A DNA stretch of 64,000 nucleotides from Microcystis aeruginosa NIES-4325 (GTDB taxonomy: Bacteria; Cyanobacteriota; Cyanobacteriia; Cyanobacteriales; Microcystaceae): the NCBI RefSeq assembly GCF_008974145.1, contig NZ_BJKP01000002.1:1-64000 (forward strand), read 5' to 3'. Both the position numbers and the translations under genes were made by a program. Shown one piece after another: positions 54,345 to 63,373 of the stretch. The stretch's first letter is position 1; each line of letters begins with the position of its first letter. The notes under the pieces are model-generated. The model saw nothing but the letters and a program-made list of their open reading frames with translations. It did not search any database and was not told where the DNA came from.

Positions 54345-54737
54345 TTAAACCTTGAGATTAGGGCAAATAAATTGATCGTCTTTTACAGGTGTATCCGTCC
54401 ATCCTTGCAGGGTTTCGGTTAATTGTTGACGCAATAAAAGCAATTGTTCCACTTGTTTATCGATCTCAGCAATATGTTTAATTAATTTTTCCTGAATATC
54501 TCCACAGGGTAATTCTCCATGGTCATGAATTACTAAACATTCGCGGATATCTTGCAGACTCAAACCCAAAGATTGCAATCTCTTGACAAATAGCAAGCGA
54601 TGGACAGTATCGGGAGTAAATAGGCGAAATTTTCCCTCTGTCCTCTCAGGAGACTGAATTAGTCCTAATTCCTCGTAATAACGAATCGTTTTAATTGAAA
54701 CGCCACTTTCTAGGGAAAGTTGACCGATTTTGAGCAT
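54345..54737 (-). CDS. MerR-family metal-responsive regulator
   Basis: A 130-residue regulator. The N-terminal winged helix is LKIGQLSLESGVSIKTIRYY, then EELGLIQSPERTEGKFRLF. A dimerisation helix (IQEKLIKHIAEIDKQVEQLL) follows. Cys residues in HDHGELPCGDIQ near 76 and in the tail FICPNLKV near 125, with nearby His, are placed like the metal ligands of ZntR/CueR-type sensors. Five bp upstream of the His-rich gene, so it probably regulates its own operon. The promoter just upstream has the long spacer typical of this family. Confidence 0.88.
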   Translation of the reverse strand: MLKIGQLSLESGVSIKTIRYYEELGLIQSPERTEGKFRLFTPDTVHRLLFVKRLQSLGLSLQDIRECLVIHDHGELPCGDIQEKLIKHIAEIDKQVEQLLLLRQQLTETLQGWTDTPVKDDQFICPNLKV

Positions 54738-54768
54738 TATTGTTGCTCCTTAATCCTATCGTTTCTCC

Positions 54769-54800
54769 ATGATAAAATCTCCCCTTGACTGGAGAATCAA
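54769..54800 (-). promoter_or_regulatory. MerR-type promoter with 20-bp spacer and dyad
   Basis: On the minus strand TTGATT (54800-54795), 20 bases and TATCAT (54774-54769) form a promoter whose spacer is longer than the usual 17. The spacer holds TCTCC and GGAGA arms of an inverted repeat around AGTCAAGG. Over-long spacers with a central dyad are the hallmark of MerR-activated promoters, where the regulator twists the DNA. It lies upstream of the MerR gene (starts at 54737), pointing towards it. Confidence 0.7.
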
Positions 54801-54823
54801 GGGGGGAGAAGAAATATTTTTTT

Positions 54824-55378
54824 TTAACTGACTTTACACTCAACCCCAAAACCCACCAAGAGAACTTTTTCTAAGGGTTCCCCCTCCTGGGGACGTTGAT
54901 AGTTAATAATTTTGCGAATTCGCAAGTCTGGATTAATTAAAGTAATTGAATCCACGGAAACACTGCGAGTATAATTGGTGGTCATTAATAACTCTCTGGT
55001 GGTGGAATCAAAGCGAAAAGCGGAGATAATTGGTCTTGCTTCTTCGTAAGCGCGATCACGAAGATAATCTCCTTCTAAATAACCGTTATTTTCTGCTTTA
55101 ACCACAAATAAAAGATTAAGATTTTGTCGCACTTCTTCCCCTTTTTCCGAGATGGTATAAAAACCTAAATTAAAACCAGGGATAGTTTCTAAATCCGCAA
55201 TATCGGGATAGTTATTATCTGTCAGAACTTTCTGTTTAATCTCCCTGGTGAGGGGTTGAATGAGGAACTCAGTACGGGAACGTTCCACTTCTTGAGCAGC
55301 TAGATAATGATAGGTTCTTTCGGTTTGCCAACTACCGACACAATAGGCAAAAAATTGCTGAAAAATTTTGGTATTCAT
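54824..55378 (-). CDS. cpcS: CpcS/CpeS-type phycobiliprotein lyase
   Basis: A 184-residue lipocalin-fold protein that attaches phycobilin to phycobiliprotein cysteines. The N-terminal FAYCVGSWQTERTYHYL and VERSRTEFLIQPLT match the conserved region of CpcS/CpeS lyases. LEGDYLRDRAYEEARPIISA and LLMTTNYTRSVSVDSITLIN follow the family layout. It supports a phycobilisome-bearing organism. Whether it is CpcS, CpcU or CpeS type needs alignment. Stands alone between the metal operon and the glycan cluster. Confidence 0.88.
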   Translation of the reverse strand: MNTKIFQQFFAYCVGSWQTERTYHYLAAQEVERSRTEFLIQPLTREIKQKVLTDNNYPDIADLETIPGFNLGFYTISEKGEEVRQNLNLLFVVKAENNGYLEGDYLRDRAYEEARPIISAFRFDSTTRELLMTTNYTRSVSVDSITLINPDLRIRKIINYQRPQEGEPLEKVLLVGFGVECKVS

Positions 55379-55411
55379 AGATGTAATTCTCCTCTCGTCA
55401 GTATCTCAATT

Positions 55412-56389
55412 TTAAGTTATTTTATCAGTAACTTGTTCCCTATTTTCAAAACCATAACAATCTCGAACCAGATAAAGTGGCCTCCCCTTAACTTCTTCAT
55501 AAACCCTGCCAATATATTCGCCAATAATACCAAGGGTGAGTAATTGAATTCCTCCTAAAAATAATACAGCAACCATCAGAGAAGCGTATCCGGGTAAATC
55601 GATTCCGAAGATAATAGTCCTGAGCATTAAAAAACTAGCATAAACAAGACTAACAAGTGCAATGATAAATCCTACATAAGTCCAGACTTTCAGAGGTAAA
55701 AAACTAAAAGAAGTAATACCATCGATGGCAAAATTCCATAATTTCCAGTAATTCCATTTAGTTTGTCCTTGATACCGGGGTTCTCGATCGAATAAAATTG
55801 ATGTCTGTTTATATCCCACCCAAGCAAATATTCCTTTCATAAATCTTTGACGTTCGGGCATCTTTTTAATTGATTCTACCACTCGGCGATCGATTAAGCG
55901 AAAATCTCCCGTATTAGGGGGAATAGGAACCCGACTTAATTTATTAATGACTTGATAGAAACCCCCAGCGGTGAAACGTTTAAACCAACTTTCGCCAATT
56001 CTAACCCGACGGGACGCATAAACCACATCATAACCCTCGTGCCATTTTTCGATCATCTCGGCAATTAATTCGGGGGGATCTTGTAAATCAGCATCAATAG
56101 GAATAACTGCCATTCCTTGACTGTAATCAATTCCTGCTGACATGGCGATATCTTTACCAAAATTACGGGATAAATTAACCACTTTAATTTGTGGGTAACG
56201 TTGATGATATTCCACGAGATTTTTGAGAGTATTATCACGACTACCATCATTAACGCAAACAATCTCATAACTGGTATTTATTGCATCTAAAACTGCTAAA
56301 AGTCGCTGAAAAAGAGCATCGATATTTTCTTCTTCATTATACAGAGGAACAACAACAGATATTTTCACTGGTATTTGATTTGATAGCAT
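55412..56389 (-). CDS. GtrB-type polyprenyl-phosphate glycosyltransferase (GT2)
   Basis: A 325-residue GT2 enzyme. ISVVVPLYNEEENIDALF opens the GT-A fold, with the metal-binding DADLQDPPELI near residue 97 and the QGQTKWNYWKLW segment near 205. Two C-terminal helices (FIIALVSLVYASFLMLRTII and MVAVLFLGGIQLLTLGIIGE) anchor it. Such proteins load a sugar onto undecaprenyl or similar phosphate for transfer outside. It is the last gene of a five-gene minus-strand glycan cluster. Confidence 0.88.
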   Translation of the reverse strand: MLSNQIPVKISVVVPLYNEEENIDALFQRLLAVLDAINTSYEIVCVNDGSRDNTLKNLVEYHQRYPQIKVVNLSRNFGKDIAMSAGIDYSQGMAVIPIDADLQDPPELIAEMIEKWHEGYDVVYASRRVRIGESWFKRFTAGGFYQVINKLSRVPIPPNTGDFRLIDRRVVESIKKMPERQRFMKGIFAWVGYKQTSILFDREPRYQGQTKWNYWKLWNFAIDGITSFSFLPLKVWTYVGFIIALVSLVYASFLMLRTIIFGIDLPGYASLMVAVLFLGGIQLLTLGIIGEYIGRVYEEVKGRPLYLVRDCYGFENREQVTDKIT

Positions 56390-56448
56390 ATTAATTTACA
56401 AAAAACTAGAGAAATTTTCTAATAAATGTCAGCAGTAAAAACTTGTTC

Positions 56449-57636
56449 TTACTTAGCAGCTACTTGCGGCCAAGTATAATTATCTTCGATTAACTTGCGA
56501 GCATTTCTAGATAATTTTTCTCGCAACTCTGCCGATTCAAAAAGACTACTAATCGCCCTACAATATTCCTCAATACTATTAGCCCTTAAGGCTGCTAAAG
56601 GAACATTATTTCCCTCCACTGTTAACCCTTCTAAACCTCGATCGCTGGCCACCACCGGCACCCCCGCAGCCATGGATTCTAGGGTTTTATTTTTAATTCC
56701 AAAACCCGAACGCATTGCCACAACACAGATAGTAGCATGATGAAGATACTCGGCCATAGATGGAACTCGACCCGTGACAGTGATTTGAGAATTTTTTGTC
56801 AATTCTATGACCGATGGAGCAGGATTGGAGCCAACGATCATCAGAGTAACCTCAGGATATTTTTGTTGTAAAATAGGGAAAACTTCTAAGCTAAAAAAGC
56901 GTACTGCGTCTATATTAGAACCGTAATCTAGGCCTCCCGTCATAATGATTTGATAACCACTGGGATCGGTTTCTCGATAGGGGAACATTTCCAAGTCAAC
57001 GCCGTTGGGAATTGCGACAACAGGGCGATTAATGTTCAACTCTTCCATCTGTTCCTTGTCTTCGGAAGTGGTGACAACTATAGTATTGAATTTCTGACAA
57101 AATCTCCGTTCGTAACGTTCGAGAAGTGGTAGATACAATGTATCTCGAATAGGATTAGTGCTAACTCCTATTTCTAATTGATTTTTGCAGGTTCTATAGG
57201 CTGAACTATGTATATTTACTATAGTTTTAAGCTTTTTTTGCCAATGGGGTCGGACAAAGATATCATTGACGCTATGCTCACAAGTAATAACATCAAATTT
57301 TTGACTATCAATGACACGATCAAGCCAAAATTGAATATCAGCACTATACACATATCTAACGTTGGGAGGAGTACCTTGCCTGATAAAATCATAAAAACGA
57401 TGTATTTTGCCTAAAATACTAGGGTTGGGAGAATTGGAATAGGGAAATACCTTTACCTCCTTAACAAATCTTTCCAAAGCTTCAATATCACTCCTACTAA
57501 CATCCGAATTTGGTCGAGTCATGATCGTGACTTCATGATTCTTACTCAGGTGTTTTAAAAGATTGAAGGTTCTAACTTGAGTTCCCCCTCTGGTGGGGGG
57601 ATAGGGAAAAGTAGAGGATAGAATTAAAATTTTCAT
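56449..57636 (-). CDS. family 4 glycosyltransferase
   Basis: A 395-residue GT-B enzyme. MKILILSSTFPYPPTRGGTQ gives the N-terminal glycine-rich start, and the donor side has TGRVPSMAEYLHHATICVVA and GFGIKNKTLESMAAGVPVVA, with the Glu of the family motif. Transfers a nucleotide-activated sugar to an unknown acceptor in the cytoplasm. It starts 13 bp after the upstream membrane glycosyltransferase gene ends, so it is co-transcribed. Confidence 0.88.
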   Translation of the reverse strand: MKILILSSTFPYPPTRGGTQVRTFNLLKHLSKNHEVTIMTRPNSDVSRSDIEALERFVKEVKVFPYSNSPNPSILGKIHRFYDFIRQGTPPNVRYVYSADIQFWLDRVIDSQKFDVITCEHSVNDIFVRPHWQKKLKTIVNIHSSAYRTCKNQLEIGVSTNPIRDTLYLPLLERYERRFCQKFNTIVVTTSEDKEQMEELNINRPVVAIPNGVDLEMFPYRETDPSGYQIIMTGGLDYGSNIDAVRFFSLEVFPILQQKYPEVTLMIVGSNPAPSVIELTKNSQITVTGRVPSMAEYLHHATICVVAMRSGFGIKNKTLESMAAGVPVVASDRGLEGLTVEGNNVPLAALRANSIEEYCRAISSLFESAELREKLSRNARKLIEDNYTWPQVAAK

Positions 57637-57649
57637 GGCTTGAGCAAAG

Positions 57650-59278
57650 TTAGCGTTTGATGACTTTCCATGCGTTGGGTTTACTAGGATAGTTTTCTTG
57701 GGATTTAAAAAGTGGTTCTAAGACAAAATTTTCTGTTGATTGTAACTTTTCCACAAGAGTTGATGATGGACGAAAAATGATAATATCAGTATATCCTCGG
57801 TAAATATCATTAGGTTGATTGGGATTATTTTCGAGATGAAATTCTGCTCTTCTAGTCAGATGAGAATAGACATTATGGTTAACTAAATAACTCATGGTTA
57901 AGGCATCAGCAAAATCATCATATAGAACTACAGGTTTCTCTAATTTGTTCAATTTTTGAGCTATTGCTGGGTAATCAGGTGCTCCAAATGCCCACCAAGA
58001 AGGAGAACTAGCTATGATCCAAGATGATAGCAATCCCAATAGTAAAAGGCTAGAAATGATGATTTTACTCAGTTGTCTTTGCCAGCTTAAACGAGAATAA
58101 AAAAGATAAGCTATCAAAGCAGTTGCTGCTAATTGCCAACCGATAGCGTAGGGCAACATATAACGTAATCGAACAGAAAACCCTGTTCCCGAGATAGCGT
58201 CTTTTATCATCAAAATCCCTCCCCCACCAATTAGCAAAGCGAGAATCATCCAGTTTTTATTTTTGCCAGCATTAAAAATTAAAAATACTACAGATGTCAA
58301 AAGAAAAACTAGAAGAAAAATCCAAGAAGTTCTTTGTAATAAGAGAAAAGAGTCAGTCTCCTTAATCCAGCCATCATTTAGATCGATAAAAATACGAAGC
58401 ACCCCTCTCATCCAATCTTTAATTAACCCAGTGATTGGGATATTTGCGGCAGCCGGTTGTCCCACAGAATACCCGACTAACCCTGGCTTGGTTAGAAACA
58501 GATAGAACCAGGGCATAAAAAGTGAAATTCCTAACAGCGATGATAGAATATAGTTCTTAACATTCTTAGTAATTCTGCCTCTGGAATCAATAATTATATA
58601 AAGAGCATGACTAATTATTACAAAAGCGAAAATAATATTAGAATATAACCCGAAAGCAACGGTAAATGTATAGAGCAACCAATTAATTTTTTTGGGAACT
58701 CGTAAGCTGTGAAGTAAAGTTGCACTAGATAATAGAGTAAAGGCTGTAATTAGACTATAAGTTCTGACGATCTGGGAATATTGGAGTTGTAATGGAGAAA
58801 TTGCGAAAATTGCCGTCCCTAACCAAGCGATAGATGCTGATTGAAATAATTCCCAACATAGCCAATACATAAAAGGGAGAGAAAACAAACTAATAAAAGC
58901 TGAACAACTTCGAGTGATTATCGCAGGCTCGGTAAGGAATAAGCTCCAGAATCTTGACCAAATTTGCACCATGAAAGCATATAAAGGCGGAAAGACGTAA
59001 GGTCGCTCAAGCAGGCGCTTAAAACTATCGAAAATACCTTCATCTGTGTTATATCTTTGATAGTTTTGTAATTCCGAGGCAGAGACAATTTTAACATCGA
59101 TAATGTTCGCTATATTTTGCCCGTAGATATAGGTTGTACTAAAAGCTTCATCATTAGAATATAATTTGCCATCTAAATTATAAAATCTCAGGAAAATCCC
59201 CAAAATTAAACTGATTAATACTAAAGCTTTTAACCAATTGGGAATTTTCAAGAATCCAGCTTTAAGTTCCATTAACAT
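57650..59278 (-). CDS. ArnT/PMT-like membrane glycosyltransferase (GT39 type)
   Basis: A 542-residue protein with about ten membrane helices. After the first helix the loop LRFYNLDGKLYSNDEAFSTT holds an acidic Asp-Glu pair, as in GT-C enzymes that use polyprenyl-phosphate sugars. The C-terminal 120 residues are soluble (PVVLYDDFADALTMSYLVN). ATG 59276-59278 follows GGAGGT, so the first of two nearby ATGs is favoured. Probably adds the sugar loaded by the GtrB-like enzyme to a protein or lipid outside the membrane. Confidence 0.82.
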   Translation of the reverse strand: MLMELKAGFLKIPNWLKALVLISLILGIFLRFYNLDGKLYSNDEAFSTTYIYGQNIANIIDVKIVSASELQNYQRYNTDEGIFDSFKRLLERPYVFPPLYAFMVQIWSRFWSLFLTEPAIITRSCSAFISLFSLPFMYWLCWELFQSASIAWLGTAIFAISPLQLQYSQIVRTYSLITAFTLLSSATLLHSLRVPKKINWLLYTFTVAFGLYSNIIFAFVIISHALYIIIDSRGRITKNVKNYILSSLLGISLFMPWFYLFLTKPGLVGYSVGQPAAANIPITGLIKDWMRGVLRIFIDLNDGWIKETDSFLLLQRTSWIFLLVFLLTSVVFLIFNAGKNKNWMILALLIGGGGILMIKDAISGTGFSVRLRYMLPYAIGWQLAATALIAYLFYSRLSWQRQLSKIIISSLLLLGLLSSWIIASSPSWWAFGAPDYPAIAQKLNKLEKPVVLYDDFADALTMSYLVNHNVYSHLTRRAEFHLENNPNQPNDIYRGYTDIIIFRPSSTLVEKLQSTENFVLEPLFKSQENYPSKPNAWKVIKR

Positions 59279-59310
59279 ATTTTACCTCCTTTTTTCTATG
59301 TTTTATTTAT

Positions 59311-60264
59311 TTACTGATTTTTTTCTACCATCATGCGGACAATATCAGTCATTTTGTATCGTGCTTGCCAACCTAATTTTTCCTTAGCTTTGCCTGGATT
59401 ACCACGACTAATGGCTAGATCTGTTGGTCTTAATAAACTTCGATCAGAAATTACATGATCTTGCCAATTTAAGCCAACAGTAGCAAAAGCTGTGGCGACA
59501 AAATCCTCTAGTTTTGAACTTTCTCCCGTGGCAATGACGTAATCATCGGGTTGCTCCTGTTGCAGCATTAAATACATCGCTTCAACGTACTCTGGCGCCC
59601 AGCCCCAATCCCTTTGAATACTCATATTTCCTAAGTGTAAAGTCTCGCTACTGCCCTGGGCAATTCTAGCCACGGCAGCGATAACTTTTTGGGTAACAAA
59701 GCGCTCGGGACGCAGGGGAGATTCATGATTAAAAAGTATGCCTGAACAGGCAAAAATTCCGTAGGCTTCTCGATAATTAGCCACTTCCCAAAAAGCCGCC
59801 GATTTGGCCACAGCGTAGGGACTGCGAGGACGAAAAGGGGTATTTTCATCGGCAGAATTATCGCCGATATCCCCGAAACATTCACTGGATCCAGCATTAT
59901 ATAATTTAATCTTTGCTCCAGTAAATCGAATTGCTTCTAAGAGATTTAAGGTTCCCGTGGCAATACTTTCTAAGGTTTCCACCGGCTGCTCGAAGGATAA
60001 ACCCACAGAACTTTGTCCAGCCAAATTATAGACCTCATCGGGCTGAATTTTAATTAAGACCTGTAGGACACTGCGAAAGTCGTTCAGTGCCATCGATTCT
60101 AGTTTTACCTGTTCCTTGATTCCCAAACGTTTCAGGTTACTAAAAGAGGACATTTGGGCATCCCGGGAGGTGCCACAAACTGTATAGCCAGCTTTTAACA
60201 GTAATTCGGCTAGGTAGGCCCCATCCTGCCCCGATATACCACAAATTAACGCTTTTTTACCCAT
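59311..60264 (-). CDS. gmd: GDP-mannose 4,6-dehydratase-like epimerase
   Basis: A 317-residue short-chain dehydrogenase. The N-terminal cofactor loop is ALICGISGQDGAYLAELLLK, characteristic of Gmd proteins, with the catalytic pair in SPYAVAKSAA near residue 145 and ESPLRPERFVTQKV near 200. NMSIQRDWGWAPEYVEAMYL also fits. It makes GDP-4-keto-6-deoxymannose, the precursor of fucose- or rhamnose-type sugars. Related paralogues with other specificity cannot be excluded. Next to two glycosyltransferase genes on the same strand. Confidence 0.85.
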   Translation of the reverse strand: MGKKALICGISGQDGAYLAELLLKAGYTVCGTSRDAQMSSFSNLKRLGIKEQVKLESMALNDFRSVLQVLIKIQPDEVYNLAGQSSVGLSFEQPVETLESIATGTLNLLEAIRFTGAKIKLYNAGSSECFGDIGDNSADENTPFRPRSPYAVAKSAAFWEVANYREAYGIFACSGILFNHESPLRPERFVTQKVIAAVARIAQGSSETLHLGNMSIQRDWGWAPEYVEAMYLMLQQEQPDDYVIATGESSKLEDFVATAFATVGLNWQDHVISDRSLLRPTDLAISRGNPGKAKEKLGWQARYKMTDIVRMMVEKNQ

Positions 60265-60278
60265 TTATTTACAATAAT

Positions 60279-61199
60279 TTACTTTTGAGGGGTTAACATC
60301 GCCTTGGCGGCTTCGCTTAAATAACCGATTTGTCCGTAGGCATAGAGAAGATTCTCAAACCTTTTAGCAGGATCATTGATAAATTTGACAGATTTAACCA
60401 ATCCTCTCACCAATCGCTCACCTCCTCGCCTAAATTGAGCCAATCCCGTCCTTCCTGCCACTTCTTCCCGGTAGTGTTCGCTGATGCCTTGCCACCAACT
60501 GCGACGCATAAACCATTGACGATTGATTCTTTCTGGGGCAACATTGTGTTCCACCAATGCCTCGGGAAAATAGCCCACTTGCCATCCCTGGGCGAGTGCC
60601 AGTTCTGTAGTGTATAATTCCTCGTTAGAGAGAAGTTTTTTGCCAATTCTTCCCAAATTAGGGTCAAAACCGCCAATCTTCTCCCAGAAATCCCGCCGGA
60701 TTGAGTAATTAACCCCTCGCGGAGTTAAATCCGCTTGGCTAATATATACCACATTGTCGCCCAAATCGAAAGCCCCTAAACCCCCTGCTAACTCATCGGA
60801 TAACCAATTGGGTTGACTGTAGCCTTGCGGCCAAATTAAGGTAACTTTTCCCCCAGCTACTGCCAGTTTTTGGTTATTTTCGTAGGCATTTAACAGAATT
60901 TGCAACCATTGAGGACTAGCGATCGCATCGTCATCCAAATAAGCTAAAATCGGCGCTCTAGTTTCCTTCGCCCCGCGATTTCTGGCGGTAGATAGCCCTA
61001 AAATAGGTTCGTAAACATATTTTAGGCGCCCATCTCCCAGACGCGACTCGGCCACTTGACGGGTTTTATCGGTAGATGCGTTATCAACCACTAAAATCTC
61101 ACAATCTGGGCAAGTTTGCGCCAAAAGACTATCGATCGCTCCTGCTAGGTAGTGATCGCGGTTGTGGGTACAGATAATCCCTGCTATCTTAGGAGCCAT
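60279..61199 (-). CDS. family 2 glycosyltransferase
   Basis: A 306-residue enzyme from ATG 61197-61199; a TTG nine bases upstream is possible. GIICTHNRDHYLAGAIDSLL starts the GT-A fold, LAYLDDDAIASPQWLQILL has the metal-binding acidic run near residue 95, and YSIRRDFWEKIGGFDPNLG is typical of the acceptor region. It probably extends a surface polysaccharide. First gene of the cluster, 14 bp before gmd. Confidence 0.88.
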   Translation of the reverse strand: MAPKIAGIICTHNRDHYLAGAIDSLLAQTCPDCEILVVDNASTDKTRQVAESRLGDGRLKYVYEPILGLSTARNRGAKETRAPILAYLDDDAIASPQWLQILLNAYENNQKLAVAGGKVTLIWPQGYSQPNWLSDELAGGLGAFDLGDNVVYISQADLTPRGVNYSIRRDFWEKIGGFDPNLGRIGKKLLSNEELYTTELALAQGWQVGYFPEALVEHNVAPERINRQWFMRRSWWQGISEHYREEVAGRTGLAQFRRGGERLVRGLVKSVKFINDPAKRFENLLYAYGQIGYLSEAAKAMLTPQK

Positions 61200-61269
61200 G
61201 GCTATCAAGGTTACTCATTTAATACCCTAAAACTTAACATTCCTTTGCAAAAATGTAAAAATACTTGAG

Positions 61270-61297
61270 GAGACTCCGAGACTCCGAGACTCCGAGA
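61270..61297 (+). repeat. GAGACTCC tandem repeat
   Basis: The 8-base unit GAGACTCC is repeated three times plus a partial copy, between the GT2 gene and folB. Short tandem arrays of this kind can vary in copy number, but it lies about 70 bp from either gene. Confidence 0.8.
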
Positions 61298-61366
61298 TTG
61301 CTTTTTACTTATAGAGTTTCTCGTAAATTTGTGACCAACGCTACCAGTTTTTTAATTTGACTATCT

Positions 61367-61723
61367 ATGGATACTATTCACGTTACAGGAATTCGTGCCT
61401 ACGGTTACACCGGATATCTGGCCGAAGAACAGGTTTTAGGTCAATGGTTTGAGGTGGATTTATCCCTAGAAGTTGATATCAGCATTGCTGGCAAAAGTGA
61501 CGCAATTGAAGATACTCTAGATTATCGACAGGCGATCGAAATTGTCAAACACCAGATTGAAACCAGCAAATTTGCCCTAGTGGAAAAATTGGCCACAGTT
61601 ATCGCTGAGGATATCCTACAACTCGATCGAGTGCGACAGGTAAGAGTACAATTATCGAAACCCGCCGCCCCAATTCCCCATTTCACCGGTAAAATCACCA
61701 TTGATATTACTAGATCCCGTTGA
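61367..61723 (+). CDS. folB: dihydroneopterin aldolase
   Basis: A 118-residue enzyme of folate synthesis converting dihydroneopterin to 6-hydroxymethyl-dihydropterin. IHVTGIRAYGYTGYLAEEQV is the family N-terminus with its active-site Tyr/Glu region. DTLDYRQAIEIVK and FALVEKLATVIAEDIL, with the catalytic Lys, are typical. Standard length. Its last 14 bases overlap the convergent FMN reductase gene. Confidence 0.93.
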   Translation: MDTIHVTGIRAYGYTGYLAEEQVLGQWFEVDLSLEVDISIAGKSDAIEDTLDYRQAIEIVKHQIETSKFALVEKLATVIAEDILQLDRVRQVRVQLSKPAAPIPHFTGKITIDITRSR

Positions 61724-62252
61724 GTTTACGGGTATTATCGACTAAACTTTGAGCAAAAGCGTCAAAACGCTGGGAAAGCTTCTCGTCAAGGATTTTTCCT
61801 TCTTCGTTGAAGACTTTCCACGCTTGTCCTAACCCAATTTGTTCGGGAATTACCCAAGCATGAACCCAACGGAGAATAATTCTTAAATCATTAAGGGCGT
61901 TACTATTGGATTGGCCGCCTAAAACACTGATTAACCCAGCAACCTTTCCCGATAACTCCTCAAAACTCATTAAATCTAGGGCATTCTTCATCACACCACT
62001 GACACTGCCATGATATTCCGGTGTCGCCAAAATTAATCCCGCTGCCGATTTAACCGTTTGCTGCATTTTGGCCACATCGGGATAGTCAGAATAGTCATCT
62101 CCCCCGTTACAGAAGGGTAAAGAGAGTCTTCTCAGGTCAATTATCTCCGTTTCTACTCCTAACGCCCCTACTCGACTGATAGCAACTTCTAACGCCATCG
62201 CACTATAGGAGCCGCTGCGTAAACTGCCATTAATACCAACGATTTTGACCAT
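61710..62252 (-). CDS. NADPH-dependent FMN reductase family protein
   Basis: A 180-residue flavodoxin-like enzyme. VKIVGINGSLRSGSYSAMA is the phosphate-binding loop for FMN. LATPEYHGSVSGVMKNALD near residue 80 is the flavin-contact signature, and VAGLISVLGGQSNSNALNDL follows. Reduces FMN or quinone-like substrates with NADPH in the cytoplasm; the exact substrate is unknown. Convergent and overlapping with folB at the 3' end. Confidence 0.88.
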   Translation of the reverse strand: MVKIVGINGSLRSGSYSAMALEVAISRVGALGVETEIIDLRRLSLPFCNGGDDYSDYPDVAKMQQTVKSAAGLILATPEYHGSVSGVMKNALDLMSFEELSGKVAGLISVLGGQSNSNALNDLRIILRWVHAWVIPEQIGLGQAWKVFNEEGKILDEKLSQRFDAFAQSLVDNTRKLNGI

Positions 62253-62412
62253 AGAACTTATACAAACTCATAACGACTACATATAAGCTAACAAAAAAAG
62301 AGACAATTGGGGAAGCTTAGTTAAAAAAATATGTCGATGGGGCGGAGGGAGCAATCGATCTAAGTTTAAATGGGAGTAGAAATAAAGATTTATACCATTT
62401 CCCCTGATTGCC

Positions 62413-62739
62413 ATGCCAGAATTTCTCGATTTTCTCAAACATAAATACGCCTATGTGGCTATTGGTGAATTCAAACCGGGGTGTTTTTCCGAGGCCCAAA
62501 AACTCTACGAAAAGGCCGTTTCCACCTATTCTACGGGATTCCAGGGGGCTTTTCTGCTGCAAAAACCCGGAACCGACGAAGGAATTGCCGTGATCATCTG
62601 GGATAAAATCGATGATATGGAGGCAAATAAAAGCGAAGCCCACGAATTATTGCTGAAATCCATGGCTCCTCTGTTTGCAAAACCGCCTGTCACCGATTTT
62701 TACGAAGTATGTAGCGAGATAGAAGCTTCCCCCATTTAG
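62413..62739 (+). CDS. small dimeric alpha-beta barrel (ABM-like) protein
   Basis: A 108-residue protein. VAIGEFKPGCFSEAQKLYEK, then FQGAFLLQKPGTDEGIAVII and WDKIDDMEANKSEAH, match the pattern of antibiotic-biosynthesis-monooxygenase-like domains (beta strand, helix, strand, with W near the middle). Such proteins can degrade heme or oxidise small molecules, but many are uncharacterised. Overlaps the convergent rhomboid gene by four bases. Function unknown. Confidence 0.65.
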   Translation: MPEFLDFLKHKYAYVAIGEFKPGCFSEAQKLYEKAVSTYSTGFQGAFLLQKPGTDEGIAVIIWDKIDDMEANKSEAHELLLKSMAPLFAKPPVTDFYEVCSEIEASPI

Positions 62740-63344
62740 GAATAATGTTTCTTTTCGGTGGCGATTAATTTGGCGGCTAAAACCCCGCCTAGGAAACCAA
62801 ATAAATGTCCTTGCCAAGAAATCCCCGGACGGGAAGGCAAAACGCCCCAAATTGTGCCACCGTAGAGTGAAAAGACTAGAATTGACAAGAGTATAGAAGG
62901 AATATTTCTCTGGAAATAGCCCCGCAGTAATAAAAAACCTAAATAGCCAAAAATCAAGATACTTGCCCCGATATGGATGGATCCGGGAGCAGCAAATAAC
63001 CAGACTCCTAACCCCCCCACTAGCATAGTCAACCCGGTCACAATAAAAAAGTCACTGGTTTCCTGTAACATTACCAACCAACCGAGAATTAGGAAAGGAA
63101 CCGTATTAGCAATAAGATGGGGAAAGTCACCGTGTAGGAAAGGTGCGAAAATAATACCCCGCAATCCGATGACTTGATGGGGAATAATCCCGAAAAAGTC
63201 TAAACTGCCCCGAAAAACAAATTGATCTAAAATCTCTAACAGCCAAAAAATCGCCACAAAGGTAGCGAGGATTATTGCTTGGGTTTTTATTTCTTGCCGT
63301 GATCCTTGACTCATAAGATTGATGGATGAGCTATTTTTTCTCAT
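62736..63344 (-). CDS. rhomboid-family intramembrane serine protease
   Basis: A 202-residue protein with about six helices. The catalytic Ser is in HIGASILIFGYLGFLL (GxS motif near residue 127) and the His in SWQGHLFGFLGGVLAAKL near 180. HLIANTVPFLILGW supplies the conserved oxyanion-side Asn. Cleaves membrane-spanning substrates; the target is unknown. ATG 63342-63344 follows a GGGGGG stretch; an ATG 30 bases further in is an alternative. Confidence 0.88.
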   Translation of the reverse strand: MRKNSSSINLMSQGSRQEIKTQAIILATFVAIFWLLEILDQFVFRGSLDFFGIIPHQVIGLRGIIFAPFLHGDFPHLIANTVPFLILGWLVMLQETSDFFIVTGLTMLVGGLGVWLFAAPGSIHIGASILIFGYLGFLLLRGYFQRNIPSILLSILVFSLYGGTIWGVLPSRPGISWQGHLFGFLGGVLAAKLIATEKKHYS

Positions 63345-63373
63345 TATAGCCCCCCAGATCAGTTATCAGTGAT

